Of a stretch of DNA of 64,000 nucleotides, positions 1 through 7,758 are shown one piece after another; the stretch's first letter is position 1, and each line of letters opens with the position of its first letter. The stretch covers positions 116,032-180,031 of the forward strand of contig OMWC01000003.1 of NCBI GenBank assembly GCA_900314655.1, written 5' to 3'. A model generated the notes under the pieces. It ran no database searches, was not told where the DNA came from, and saw only the letters and a list, made by a program, of their open reading frames with translations. This DNA comes from an uncultured Prevotellaceae bacterium. GTDB taxonomy: Bacteria > Bacteroidota > Bacteroidia > Bacteroidales > Bacteroidaceae. A program made the position numbers and the translations under genes.

Positions 1-387
1 ATCCGGAATGTTTTTTAGTGATTTGGAGAATGTGAAGCGTTTTAATTGACTGCTTAATAAATTAAGATATGTGTAATCGTTATCCGACATTAGGTCTGCA
101 TCACTCAGGTCGAGTGTTGTCATATTTTTGAATATGGTCTCAGAAGGTCTGTTGGAACCGCATAGGGCTATCATGTCTTCTGACGACAGGGCATAGCCGT
201 TGCCTGTTACTATTTTAATTCTTTCTGCGGCCAATTGCCCTGATGAGAAATTGTTCTTGCTGAGGTCATATGCACCAAAAACCGTAATTTCAAGCGTTCC
301 GTCACTCAATGTTTCCGTCACTGGGGAAGCCAAAATCGACATAGGAGTAAGGGAACAGAATAATAATTTAATAAATGTTCTTTTCAT
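1..387 (-). CDS. Leucine-rich-repeat surface protein, N-terminal part (cut by window edge)
   Basis: Reading the minus strand from an ATG at 387 gives 129 codons open to the window edge, so only the N-terminus is here. Residues 1-20 form a signal peptide (KR followed by a hydrophobic stretch ending ILASP). The mature part contains IEITVFG-like beta strand sequence, then MTTLDLSDADLMSD and LKRFTFSKSLKNIPD, which match the repeat pattern of BspA-like / LRR_5 surface proteins. These proteins are secreted or surface-attached in Prevotella and relatives and often mediate adhesion. A TAATTTTG promoter element lies 30 bases upstream. The family call rests on two repeat-like segments only. Confidence 0.6.
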   Translation of the reverse strand, partial: MKRTFIKLLFCSLTPMSILASPVTETLSDGTLEITVFGAYDLSKNNFSSGQLAAERIKIVTGNGYALSSEDMIALCGSNRPSETIFKNMTTLDLSDADLMSDNDYTYLNLLSSQLKRFTFSKSLKNIPD

Positions 388-417
388 TTTGATTTTGCAC
401 TTTAATAATTTGCGGTG

Positions 418-425
418 CAAAATTA
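418..425 (-). promoter_or_regulatory. Promoter -7 element for the LRR surface protein
   Basis: TAATTTTG on the minus strand matches the Bacteroidota TAnnTTTG element and lies 31 bases before the start codon at 387. Confidence 0.6.
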
Positions 426-428
426 AGA

Positions 429-463
429 AAACCCCAAACAAGAGGATTAAACGTGTGGGGCTT
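429..463 (-). terminator. Probable terminator after the P-type ATPase
   Basis: GCCCCA and TGGGGT arms form a hairpin followed on the minus strand by a T-rich run. It lies downstream of the ATPase stop at 549 and just before the next promoter. Confidence 0.5.
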
Positions 464-548
464 TCTTTTGAACATGTAGGGAAATGCGCAGTATAATCAT
501 TTGTCTCAGCTGCGCACTTTTTCTTGTAGGTTGCTTATTTTTAGGTAG

Positions 549-3194
549 TTATTGGCGGATAGGTTGTGAACGCCGACGGAATAGTCTTATAGCTTCTCCT
601 ATCCAGAGCACGACACTCGTGCCGCAGATAATCATCACCCAATGGCGAAGGGAGAGAGGGGTGACGTTGAACATCTGACCACCGAAAGTGACGATGAGAA
701 TCTGACCGATCAGAATACAGCCGGCAATGAAATTAAAACCTTTACAGCCTTTCAGGCAAAGCGCACTCTGTCCGGTCTGGAAAGCGCGTGCATTGAACAT
801 GTTCCAGAACTGCAGCATCACGAACGTGGTGAAGAAAAGACTGAGGTCGTAGAGCGGCATGCCGCCTTTCTCCAAGTGCCAGAGCACAACCAGCAATAAT
901 GCCGTGAAGATGCCGCCCGTGATGAGGATGCTCCACCACATCGGATTGGAGATGATGAAAGCCTGACGAGAGCGGGGCTTGTCTTGCATTACGCGCTCCG
1001 TGGGGGGAAGTGAAGCCAGAGCCATGGCCGCGAAGGTATCCATGATGAGGTTCACCCAAAGCATCTGTGTGACGGTGAGCGGCGACTGTGTGCCGAGGAA
1101 GGCTCCGGCCAGTACTACCAGACAGGCACATACGTTGACGGTCATCTGGAAAAGGATGAAGCGCTGAATGTTTTGATAGAGTGAGCGGCCCCACATGACA
1201 GCTCGCCCGATGGATGCAAACGAGTTGTCGATGATTGTGATGTCGCTGGCTTCCTTGGCCACGGCGGTTCCATCGCCCATGGAAAGTCCTACGTGGGCGG
1301 CCTTGAGGGCAGGTGCATCGTTAGTGCCGTCACCGGTGACAGCCACCACTTCGCCTTTCTGCTGAAGGGCTTCCACCAGCCGTTTCTTATCCATAGGCCG
1401 TGCGCGGGCAATGATCTTCAGCGATTGCACGCGTTCGAGCAGTGCCTCGTCGGAAAGTGCGGCAAACTCCGTGCCGGTAATCATTGCATCGTCTGTATCT
1501 GAATCCGTCCAAAGACCTATCTGGCGTCCTATTTCGCGTGCTGTTCCCGGTGTGTCGCCAGTCACGATCTTTACGTGAATGCCTGCGTTAAGACATTCCC
1601 GAACAGCAGCGGGAACATCGGAGCGTACAGGGTCGCTGATAGCACAAAGGGCCATCAGGGAAGCACGCCCCCCTTGCAACTCCCCCGTGGCAGTAATACT
1701 CCCTCCCCCTTGGGTAAGTTGGAGAGGGATCTTTGCAAATGCCAGCGTGCGCATTGCCTTCTGCTGATATGAGACCAGCAGTTCATTGAACCGGTGCTTT
1801 TCGGCTTCTGTCATCGTGCAGAAACGTGCCACGATTTCGGGCGCACCTTTTATATATAATATATGTTTGCCTGGTGTAGCCTGCGACTCCACCAATGTGG
1901 TCATATATTTTGTTTCCGTGGAGAAAGGTTGCTGGTCGATTATGTTGACCTGATTGCGAAGGTCTTGATAATCAATGCCTTGATCGCGGAGCCAGAGCAG
2001 CAGTGCTCCCTCTGTAGGATTGCCTACAACAGAACCTTGAGGGTCGATTGCGGCAGTACTGTTCAGGGCGATGGCTTCGGCGAGAATGGGCAGTTCCGAT
2101 TGTTGTTGTGATTCGTTGAAATACTGGATTTCTGCCACGCGCATCTGGTTCTGAGTGAGCGTTCCTGTCTTGTCGGTACAAATCACTGTGGCAGCACCCA
2201 TGGTTTCGCAAGCATGCATGCGGCGCACCAGATTATTAGTCTTCAGCATTCGTCGCATACTGTAGGCCAATGAGAGCGTGACTGCCATGGGCAATCCCTC
2301 AGGAACGGCTACCACTATCAGCGTGACGGCAATCATGATGGATTGCAAAAGATAGGCGAGGAAAGGTGTCAGGTGTTGTGTAATGGGTGTCAGTGTATCT
2401 GCATTCTGCGACAGATAAACGATGATGCGCCCCACCACAATCAAGGCAGCAATGGCATAACTGGCCTTGGAAATAAGACCACCGAGGCGTTCCAGCTGTT
2501 CGTTGAGCGGTGTTTTCACGCTGTCGTCTATCTGTGCTGCCACGAATACCTTACCGTTTTCCGTCTGGTCGCCAACGGCAAACACGCGCATCACACCGTT
2601 TCCCTCCATCACTTTCGTTCCGCGCATGGCGTGGTTGGTGGGGAAAGTGGCGTCTTTGTCCTGTTCCTCTTCTCTGGTACTCTTCCGGCAGATAGGTTCT
2701 CCGGTCAGCGTGGATTCATCTATTTGCAGTTGGGTGGCTTCCAATAGTTCGCCATCGGCAGGAATCTCGCTGCCCGTGGTGAGTATCACGATGTCGTCCA
2801 CCACGATATCGCGCTTGGGAACCATCTGGGAATGACCGTCACGGATTACCTGCACGGGTTCATCGTCGTTCACCTGATTGAGGATGGCAAACTCGCGGTC
2901 GGCCTTCACTTCGAAGATAAAGGCCAGTCCGGTAGCCAGCAGGATCGCGATGAAAATCCCAACGGGTTCAAAGAATACGGATGCATCCTGATGGAGCCCG
3001 TAGTATTCATAGAAAGAAATGCCAATGGAGAGAATGCCCGCTACCAGGAGGATCACAATGAGGGGATCGGAGAATTTTCCGAGAAATTTCTTCCAGAGCG
3101 GTTCCTTTTCAGGCGGTGTCAGCAAGTTTACACCATATTGCTGCCTGTTGAGCAGCACCTGCTCTTCGGTAAGACCAGTATATTGCTTTTTCAT
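549..3194 (-). CDS. Calcium-translocating P-type ATPase (PMCA/SERCA type)
   Basis: An 881-residue inner-membrane cation pump that exports ions, most likely Ca2+, at the cost of ATP. Visible landmarks are an N-terminal cation-ATPase domain, the actuator motif LTGEP, the intramembrane PEGLP near residue 300 (PMCA-like ion site), the phosphorylation motif DKTGTLT near residue 341 and the hinge GDGTNDAPAL near residue 620, with paired helices at both ends. I start at the ATG at 3194, giving MKKQYTG; a longer frame to 3236 would run back through the TACCTTTG promoter. Residues about 488-511 (QLTQGGGSITATGELQ) are a Gly/Thr-rich insertion produced by a GC-rich palindromic repeat and should not belong to the normal fold. 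Substrate is inferred from family. Confidence 0.9.
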   Translation of the reverse strand: MKKQYTGLTEEQVLLNRQQYGVNLLTPPEKEPLWKKFLGKFSDPLIVILLVAGILSIGISFYEYYGLHQDASVFFEPVGIFIAILLATGLAFIFEVKADREFAILNQVNDDEPVQVIRDGHSQMVPKRDIVVDDIVILTTGSEIPADGELLEATQLQIDESTLTGEPICRKSTREEEQDKDATFPTNHAMRGTKVMEGNGVMRVFAVGDQTENGKVFVAAQIDDSVKTPLNEQLERLGGLISKASYAIAALIVVGRIIVYLSQNADTLTPITQHLTPFLAYLLQSIMIAVTLIVVAVPEGLPMAVTLSLAYSMRRMLKTNNLVRRMHACETMGAATVICTDKTGTLTQNQMRVAEIQYFNESQQQSELPILAEAIALNSTAAIDPQGSVVGNPTEGALLLWLRDQGIDYQDLRNQVNIIDQQPFSTETKYMTTLVESQATPGKHILYIKGAPEIVARFCTMTEAEKHRFNELLVSYQQKAMRTLAFAKIPLQLTQGGGSITATGELQGGRASLMALCAISDPVRSDVPAAVRECLNAGIHVKIVTGDTPGTAREIGRQIGLWTDSDTDDAMITGTEFAALSDEALLERVQSLKIIARARPMDKKRLVEALQQKGEVVAVTGDGTNDAPALKAAHVGLSMGDGTAVAKEASDITIIDNSFASIGRAVMWGRSLYQNIQRFILFQMTVNVCACLVVLAGAFLGTQSPLTVTQMLWVNLIMDTFAAMALASLPPTERVMQDKPRSRQAFIISNPMWWSILITGGIFTALLLVVLWHLEKGGMPLYDLSLFFTTFVMLQFWNMFNARAFQTGQSALCLKGCKGFNFIAGCILIGQILIVTFGGQMFNVTPLSLRHWVMIICGTSVVLWIGEAIRLFRRRSQPIRQ
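1664..1731. repeat. Family-1 GC-rich palindromic repeat inside the ATPase gene
   Basis: CTCCCCCGTGG and CTCCCTCCCCCTTGGG blocks resemble the CCCTCCC/GGGAGGG elements found elsewhere in the window. The element is in frame and adds about 23 residues to the ATPase. Confidence 0.6.
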
Positions 3195-3215
3195 TCTTGT
3201 TTTGCAAATTTGCTG

Positions 3216-3223
3216 CAAAGGTA
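3216..3223 (-). promoter_or_regulatory. Promoter -7 element for the P-type ATPase
   Basis: TACCTTTG on the minus strand, 22 bases upstream of the ATG at 3194. It decides against the longer start at 3236. Confidence 0.7.
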
Positions 3224-3311
3224 CGAAATTATTCATAATTCATAATTGATAATTCGTAATTTGTTCGGGGCATATTGAAAATGTAATTGTTTTGTAATGA
3301 GGAGGGGTATA

Positions 3312-3419
3312 AAAAACTTGAGAAAGGAGCGACATCACGTCGGCCCTTTCTCATAATAACTTATTTATGAAACGATGAATAATTATGTATCTGTGCCTAT
3401 GAATCTATATGTATTATTT
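3312..3419 (-). ncRNA. Candidate small RNA of about 100 nt
   Basis: A consensus promoter (TTTG at 3454-3457, 20-base spacer, TAACTTTG at 3426-3433, minus strand) lies just after the helicase stop codon. An intrinsic terminator follows at 3319-3353. Nothing convincing is coded between them; the only open frame, starting MRKGRRDVAPF, runs into the terminator. Promoter plus terminator without a gene is the pattern expected for a trans-acting small RNA. It could instead be a 3' UTR product of the helicase mRNA. Confidence 0.45.
3319..3353 (-). terminator. Intrinsic terminator
   Basis: TGAGAAAGG pairs with CCTTTCTCA around a short loop. On the minus strand it is followed by AAGTTTTTTATA, a good U-tract. 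It ends either the helicase transcript or the candidate small RNA starting near 3419. Confidence 0.75.
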
Positions 3420-3425
3420 CGGGTG

Positions 3426-3457
3426 CAAAGTTAAGAAAAAACATTGAATCCTCCAAA
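3426..3457 (-). promoter_or_regulatory. Consensus promoter downstream of the helicase gene
   Basis: On the minus strand TTTG, a spacer of 20 bases and TAACTTTG match the Bacteroidota -33/-7 consensus. No protein gene starts after it before the terminator at 3319-3353. Confidence 0.6.
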
Positions 3458-3494
3458 TTTTTTGAACAATTTGATATTGTTTTCTTGTAAAAAC

Positions 3495-5387
3495 TTACAA
3501 ATCCGCATATGCATGCAGCTTTTTGTAGAAATCGTTGAAACTCAACGTTGTCTTGTCGCCAAGGATAATGAGCTTCATCCGGGCGCGTGTGATGGCGACG
3601 TTCATGCGGCGAAGATCGCGCAGGAAACCGATATCGCCCTTGGGATTGTTTCTGACCAGGGAAATCAAGATGATGTCGCGCTCCTGTCCTTGGAATCCGT
3701 CAACGGTGTTGATGGAAATCAGACTCCGGTAAGGTTTGAAGAAAGACTCCTTTTTCACCATTTGGCGCAGATACTGCACTTGGGCGCGATATGGCGAGAT
3801 GACGCCTACGTCAATACGCTCCTCCAGGATACGCTGCTTGCCAATCTTCTCAAAGTAAAGTTCCAATACGGCCAGTGTGAGCAGGGCCTCCTGTTTGTTG
3901 ATGCGTCCGAAAGATTCCCCGATAAACTCCTCCTTGGCGTCAATGCCTTCTGTGTCGATCCATTCTATAGGTTCGTCAAAGTCAAGTATGCCACGGTGTC
4001 TGACACTTTCGTCGCTGATGACCTTGCCGCCATAGAACCAATCTGATGAGAACTGCATAATCTTTTCGTTCATGCGATATTGCACTCTCAGTAGCGAAAC
4101 GGCTTCGGGATGACTCTCCACGATACGTTCCATGAGTGTCTTGCCCAGTCCGCCTTTCAGGGCTGCAATACTTTTTACCGTTGGCGGTAACTGACAATGG
4201 TCGCCGGCGAAGATCACCCGAGAGGCTTTGCGGATAGGAATCCAGCATGCGGCTTCCAAAGCCTGAGCAGCCTCGTCGATAAACAATGTGCCGAACTTCA
4301 TGCCTTGCAGCAGACGATTGGCTGATCCTACCAGCGTACAGGCAATGACTCGCGCCTCTCCGAAGAGTTCGCTGTTGATGCGTATCTCCAGTTCGGTGGC
4401 CCGTGCTTTCAGGCGTTCCACTTTCTGATGGTATTTGTCGTCACCGCGCTTGCGTTTGGCTCGTAGTTCGCGAAGCGCCTTGCGGATGGCCCATAGTTGC
4501 GGATAGTCGGGATGGGCTTCGAATCGTCTTTCAAATGTAAAGGACAGCATTTTGTCGTTCACGCGGGTCGGATTACCGATGCGTAGGACGGGAATGCCGC
4601 GGTCAACCAGTTTTTCGGAAATCCAATCGACAGCCATGTTCGACTGTGCGCATACCAGCACCTGACTCTCGCGCATCAGTGTTTCGTTGATGGCTTCCAC
4701 GAGTGTGGTGGTCTTGCCGGTTCCGGGAGGGCCGTGGACAATCATCACGTCTTTGGCGCGAAGCACGCGGTTGACAGCTTCCTCCTGTGTCTTGTTGAGA
4801 TAGGGGAAGGTGATGGACTGAAAGGAAAACGTTTGAGGCGTGATCTGTGTGTTGTAGAAAAGGTCGCGGAGGTAGGCAAGCCGATTGTTGTTGGCTTTCA
4901 TCACGCGGTCGAGGGCGTCGAACATCATCTTGTAGCTGGTCTCGTCGAAAGAGAGTTGTACGCCCAGTCCTTCCGTATTCTGCAAATCGATGATGGGTGT
5001 ATTGTCTGGGACGACAACGACCATGCGATCTCCATCCACATAGGAGACGGTTCCCGTGAAGGGGAAGTAATGGAGGGAGCCACCGGAGCTTCCGGAATTA
5101 CCGGATACTCCTGACATTCCTTTAAAAAAGGCCACCGGACGGCCGAACTCGAAATTATGCTCTATGTCCTGATCTTGTGTGCGAAGGATTTCAATGGAAA
5201 GTTGGTTCAGTGAATTGTAATAGCTCTTGCCTGTCTTCACAGGCCACCATGCATCGCCCCGTTTCAACCGCCGTTGCATACCGATGGTCTCGGTAAGTTT
5301 TCGGAAAGCCTCTTTTTCTGCGGCATACTCCATTTGCAGCAGCATCTTCTGCTGCATCAGCGCTTGTATGGGGTTGAGGTTATTCAA
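3495..5387 (-). CDS. Superfamily 1B DNA/RNA helicase (Upf1/IGHMBP2-like)
   Basis: A 630-residue cytoplasmic ATP-dependent helicase. The N-terminal 200 residues hold a beta-barrel-like accessory region. The motor domains then follow in order: Walker A GPPGTGKTTT near residue 220, DEAAQALE (motif II) near 373, GDHCQLPPTV (III), QYRMNEK (IV) near 437, VDGFQGQERD (V) near 565 and VAITRARMKL (VI) near 602. This order and spelling fit the SMUBP-2/Upf1 branch of SF1B, common in Bacteroidota, where the biological role is not established. Start at 5387 (MNNLNPIQ) is the first ATG in frame and has no recognisable promoter immediately upstream. Confidence 0.88.
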   Translation of the reverse strand: MNNLNPIQALMQQKMLLQMEYAAEKEAFRKLTETIGMQRRLKRGDAWWPVKTGKSYYNSLNQLSIEILRTQDQDIEHNFEFGRPVAFFKGMSGVSGNSGSSGGSLHYFPFTGTVSYVDGDRMVVVVPDNTPIIDLQNTEGLGVQLSFDETSYKMMFDALDRVMKANNNRLAYLRDLFYNTQITPQTFSFQSITFPYLNKTQEEAVNRVLRAKDVMIVHGPPGTGKTTTLVEAINETLMRESQVLVCAQSNMAVDWISEKLVDRGIPVLRIGNPTRVNDKMLSFTFERRFEAHPDYPQLWAIRKALRELRAKRKRGDDKYHQKVERLKARATELEIRINSELFGEARVIACTLVGSANRLLQGMKFGTLFIDEAAQALEAACWIPIRKASRVIFAGDHCQLPPTVKSIAALKGGLGKTLMERIVESHPEAVSLLRVQYRMNEKIMQFSSDWFYGGKVISDESVRHRGILDFDEPIEWIDTEGIDAKEEFIGESFGRINKQEALLTLAVLELYFEKIGKQRILEERIDVGVISPYRAQVQYLRQMVKKESFFKPYRSLISINTVDGFQGQERDIILISLVRNNPKGDIGFLRDLRRMNVAITRARMKLIILGDKTTLSFNDFYKKLHAYADL

Positions 5388-5441
5388 TTTAAAAATTAAG
5401 AGTTTAGAATTCGGAATTATGACTATCTCTCATACTATTTG

Positions 5442-5474
5442 CTCCCTCCCTCTAGGGAGGGCAGGGGGTGGGTC
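5442..5474. repeat. Family-1 GC-rich palindromic repeat, intergenic copy
   Basis: CTCCCTCCCTCTAGGGAGGG followed by CAGGGGGTGGGTC. This is the cleanest intergenic copy of the element also found inside coding genes. It lies between the helicase and the glycosidase stop codon. Confidence 0.75.
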
Positions 5475-5479
5475 TTCTT

Positions 5480-7498
5480 TTACGGCATAGGCAACAGCCC
5501 TTCCCATTCAACATCCCATCCGGCAGGGAATCCGGGATTCTTTTCCTTGCATCCGTCCCATCCGGCGCACATCAAGGCTACGGCAGTCAGCAGCCCGCCG
5601 TTGCCAGGCAGATACAAGCGAAGACGCTGATCCTGATAATTATGGCCGCTCACCAGATAGGTGTTGGTGCGCTTGTCCATCAGCAAGGCATCAACGGCTT
5701 TCTGCTTGTCACCCAGACGGGCGGCACACATGGCAACCATCGGATAGTCCCATCCCCAGGTCTTGTCCCAGTTCCAGTCTTTCCAGATCCAGTTGAGTGT
5801 CTGTTGCATCATAGTCTTATCGAAGAGTCCTGTGTCTGGAATAATGCCGAAGGCACCAAGCACGGCAGGATGGTCGCTGATGTATTTGATATTCGTATAG
5901 GTGTCGGTGGCATTGGCAGCAGCCAGATACAGTCCGTCTTTATGCGCCAACGTGTCCATCTGCAGAGGATGGCCTGCCACTTTCAGGGCCCATTGCCAAT
6001 AGGCCAGTTCGAAGGGCGGATCGATGGTTGTTTCTGCGGAAAGTGTTTCCTGCGCAGGAATGCAGCCGCGAAGAGCATGCGTAGTGGCTCCCTTGCGGGT
6101 GGATTGGCGGGCATAGTCGAGCATAAACTCGGCGGTTTCTTCTATCAATGGATGGAAACGTTCGGTATCCGTTCCTGCACGCCTGAGCAATTCCGTGAGA
6201 TAGATGAGATGAGGCTGTTGCCAGATGAGGTAACTGCCGGTCTTGGAAGGAGCCTCTTCCGAACTGGGATCGGTCATCTTCATCCATCGGATACCCTGAT
6301 AGCCTTGGCGTTGTGCAATCTTGCGGGCCATAGGTTCTGCGCGGAAATACCAGTCAAGTGAACGTTCCAGTAGTTCGGGGTGTCCCCAAAGGGCGAACTG
6401 TGCCTGATGCCACCAAATCATTTCCAGGTGATACTTGCCGAACCATGAATTATAGGTGAGGCCAGTTTCTTGCGGAGGCGTATTTCCGGCGCAGTTCACG
6501 GCCAGCAGGTATTGCGAGAGAACGACACGGCGCTCCAGTTCCTTGGCTCTTGCATCGCTACAGCGGCTGAAGTCCACGATACCACCTGACTGCCAGAAGT
6601 TGTGCCAATGTTGCTTGGTCTGTTCTATGGCCTCAGTACTGACGGGTGCCTCTATCTGTGGTATCTGCTCACTGTATTCGCACGAAAATGTCATTCCTGG
6701 CTGTTGGGGCATCAGCTTAAACTCGTTTTCGGCCGTACAGGCGAAAGTGGCAGAATTTTCCCATCGTATGGTGACGTAGTAGGTCGTGGCGTCTAGCGTA
6801 CGTCTCAATACGACTGACGTGCTATCCTGCCTCACGATGTCTGTCTTGTTTTGTGCGTTTGGTGTCCAGTCGCAACCCGAATCGGTATGCTGCCCAGTAG
6901 GGTAGGGGAAGCGGAACTTCACGGCCAACGGCTTTTCGCTGTCGGTTATGTATCCGGAATAGACGATATCGCGCTCGGGATGCACCCAAGTGAATGTCGC
7001 ATAGCCGTTGTTTCCATAACTGAAAGTACTTACCATGTGGCCTTCCCACAGGTCGAGTTCTTGTCCTTTCGGCTCAATGCGCACCGTATCGGTCGACGGA
7101 ATGTCAAAGCCAATGGTGCCTAAATGCAGTCGGTGGGGATTGGCGCGCAGAAAGGCGGCAGCAGCCTTGCGGCGCTCGTCCTGGAATTTCTCGATGGAAT
7201 ACATCTTCTGGTCGAAGGCTTCCTCCGCACGGAAGTTCTGGGTGTTCGGGAATGAGTGCCATCCCCAGTCGCTCATCGTGCCCAATGGAACACCGCTTTC
7301 GTAGTATTCGGGGAAAGTCTGCAGACCTGTGGCATCTACGGTAAAGGCAAATCCGCCGTTGCCTACGGTGAGCGAAGACAGCTTGTCGAGTTTATTTACG
7401 ATTGGATTGTTGCGACGTACGACCGTTTGGCGGTCTATTTTTGCACTTGTCGAAAGGCAAAGTGCGAGCAGCAGAAAAGTTGTGATAGTCTGTTTCAT
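5480..7498 (-). CDS. Secreted six-hairpin-type glycoside hydrolase
   Basis: A 672-residue exported protein. The ATG at 7498 gives a signal peptide (MKQTITTFLLLALCLSTSA); the alternative TTG at 7519 overlaps the promoter and is rejected. An N-terminal beta-rich domain (LTVGNGGFAFTVDATGLQ) is followed by an alpha-helical catalytic-like domain with WFGKYHLEMIWWHQ near residue 360 and GSYLIWQQPHLIYL, the pattern of (alpha/alpha)6-barrel glycosidases related to GH65/GH95-type enzymes. The exact family and substrate cannot be read from sequence alone. It is divergent from a second large glycosidase, suggesting a shared polysaccharide substrate, but no SusC/SusD pair is in the window. Confidence 0.65.
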   Translation of the reverse strand: MKQTITTFLLLALCLSTSAKIDRQTVVRRNNPIVNKLDKLSSLTVGNGGFAFTVDATGLQTFPEYYESGVPLGTMSDWGWHSFPNTQNFRAEEAFDQKMYSIEKFQDERRKAAAAFLRANPHRLHLGTIGFDIPSTDTVRIEPKGQELDLWEGHMVSTFSYGNNGYATFTWVHPERDIVYSGYITDSEKPLAVKFRFPYPTGQHTDSGCDWTPNAQNKTDIVRQDSTSVVLRRTLDATTYYVTIRWENSATFACTAENEFKLMPQQPGMTFSCEYSEQIPQIEAPVSTEAIEQTKQHWHNFWQSGGIVDFSRCSDARAKELERRVVLSQYLLAVNCAGNTPPQETGLTYNSWFGKYHLEMIWWHQAQFALWGHPELLERSLDWYFRAEPMARKIAQRQGYQGIRWMKMTDPSSEEAPSKTGSYLIWQQPHLIYLTELLRRAGTDTERFHPLIEETAEFMLDYARQSTRKGATTHALRGCIPAQETLSAETTIDPPFELAYWQWALKVAGHPLQMDTLAHKDGLYLAAANATDTYTNIKYISDHPAVLGAFGIIPDTGLFDKTMMQQTLNWIWKDWNWDKTWGWDYPMVAMCAARLGDKQKAVDALLMDKRTNTYLVSGHNYQDQRLRLYLPGNGGLLTAVALMCAGWDGCKEKNPGFPAGWDVEWEGLLPMP

Positions 7499-7516
7499 GA
7501 TGTGATCATTTGTCTG

Positions 7517-7524
7517 CAAAGGTA
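7517..7524 (-). promoter_or_regulatory. Promoter -7 element for the glycosidase
   Basis: TACCTTTG on the minus strand, 19 bases before the ATG at 7498. Confidence 0.65.
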
Positions 7525-7599
7525 GTGTAAAATTTCGATTGAGCGAAGAGAAAGCAAATTTATTTGCTCTCTTGAGCGTGAGAAATTTATCAAAATGAA

Positions 7600-7646
7600 T
7601 GGAAAAACAAAATTTTATTTTGTTTTTCCTGAATGCAGCCTACCTT
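7600..7646. repeat. Left arm of a 3.3-kb inverted repeat
   Basis: Bases 7623-7646 (TTTTTCCTGAATGCAGCC and six more) are repeated perfectly in inverted orientation at 10879-10902. A further 23 AT-rich bases outside are about 75% matched to 10903-10925. The arms bracket the DUF4450 gene and its promoter. Confidence 0.8.
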
Positions 7647-7710
7647 CATGGCTCGAAGAGACATAAAGTTACGAAAATTTCAAATAAACGAGCAAAAGAA
7701 TGGACAATCT

Positions 7711-7741
7711 TTTGCACTTCTCTCGTTTTTTAGTATATTTG
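7711..7741 (+). promoter_or_regulatory. Promoter for the DUF4450 glycosidase
   Basis: TTTG at 7711-7714, a 19-base spacer and TATATTTG at 7734-7741 match the Bacteroidota consensus. The start codon at 7759 follows 17 bases later. Confidence 0.75.
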
Positions 7742-7758
7742 TCCACAAAACAAGAAGT

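Noticed and set aside
3194..3236. Longer start of the P-type ATPase (MNNFVPLQQICKTR)
   Set aside because: The TACCTTTG promoter element lies inside this extension, so transcription probably starts too late to include it.
7633..7758. Longer start of the DUF4450 protein
   Set aside because: It would precede the consensus promoter and would bury the signal peptide 42 residues into the protein.
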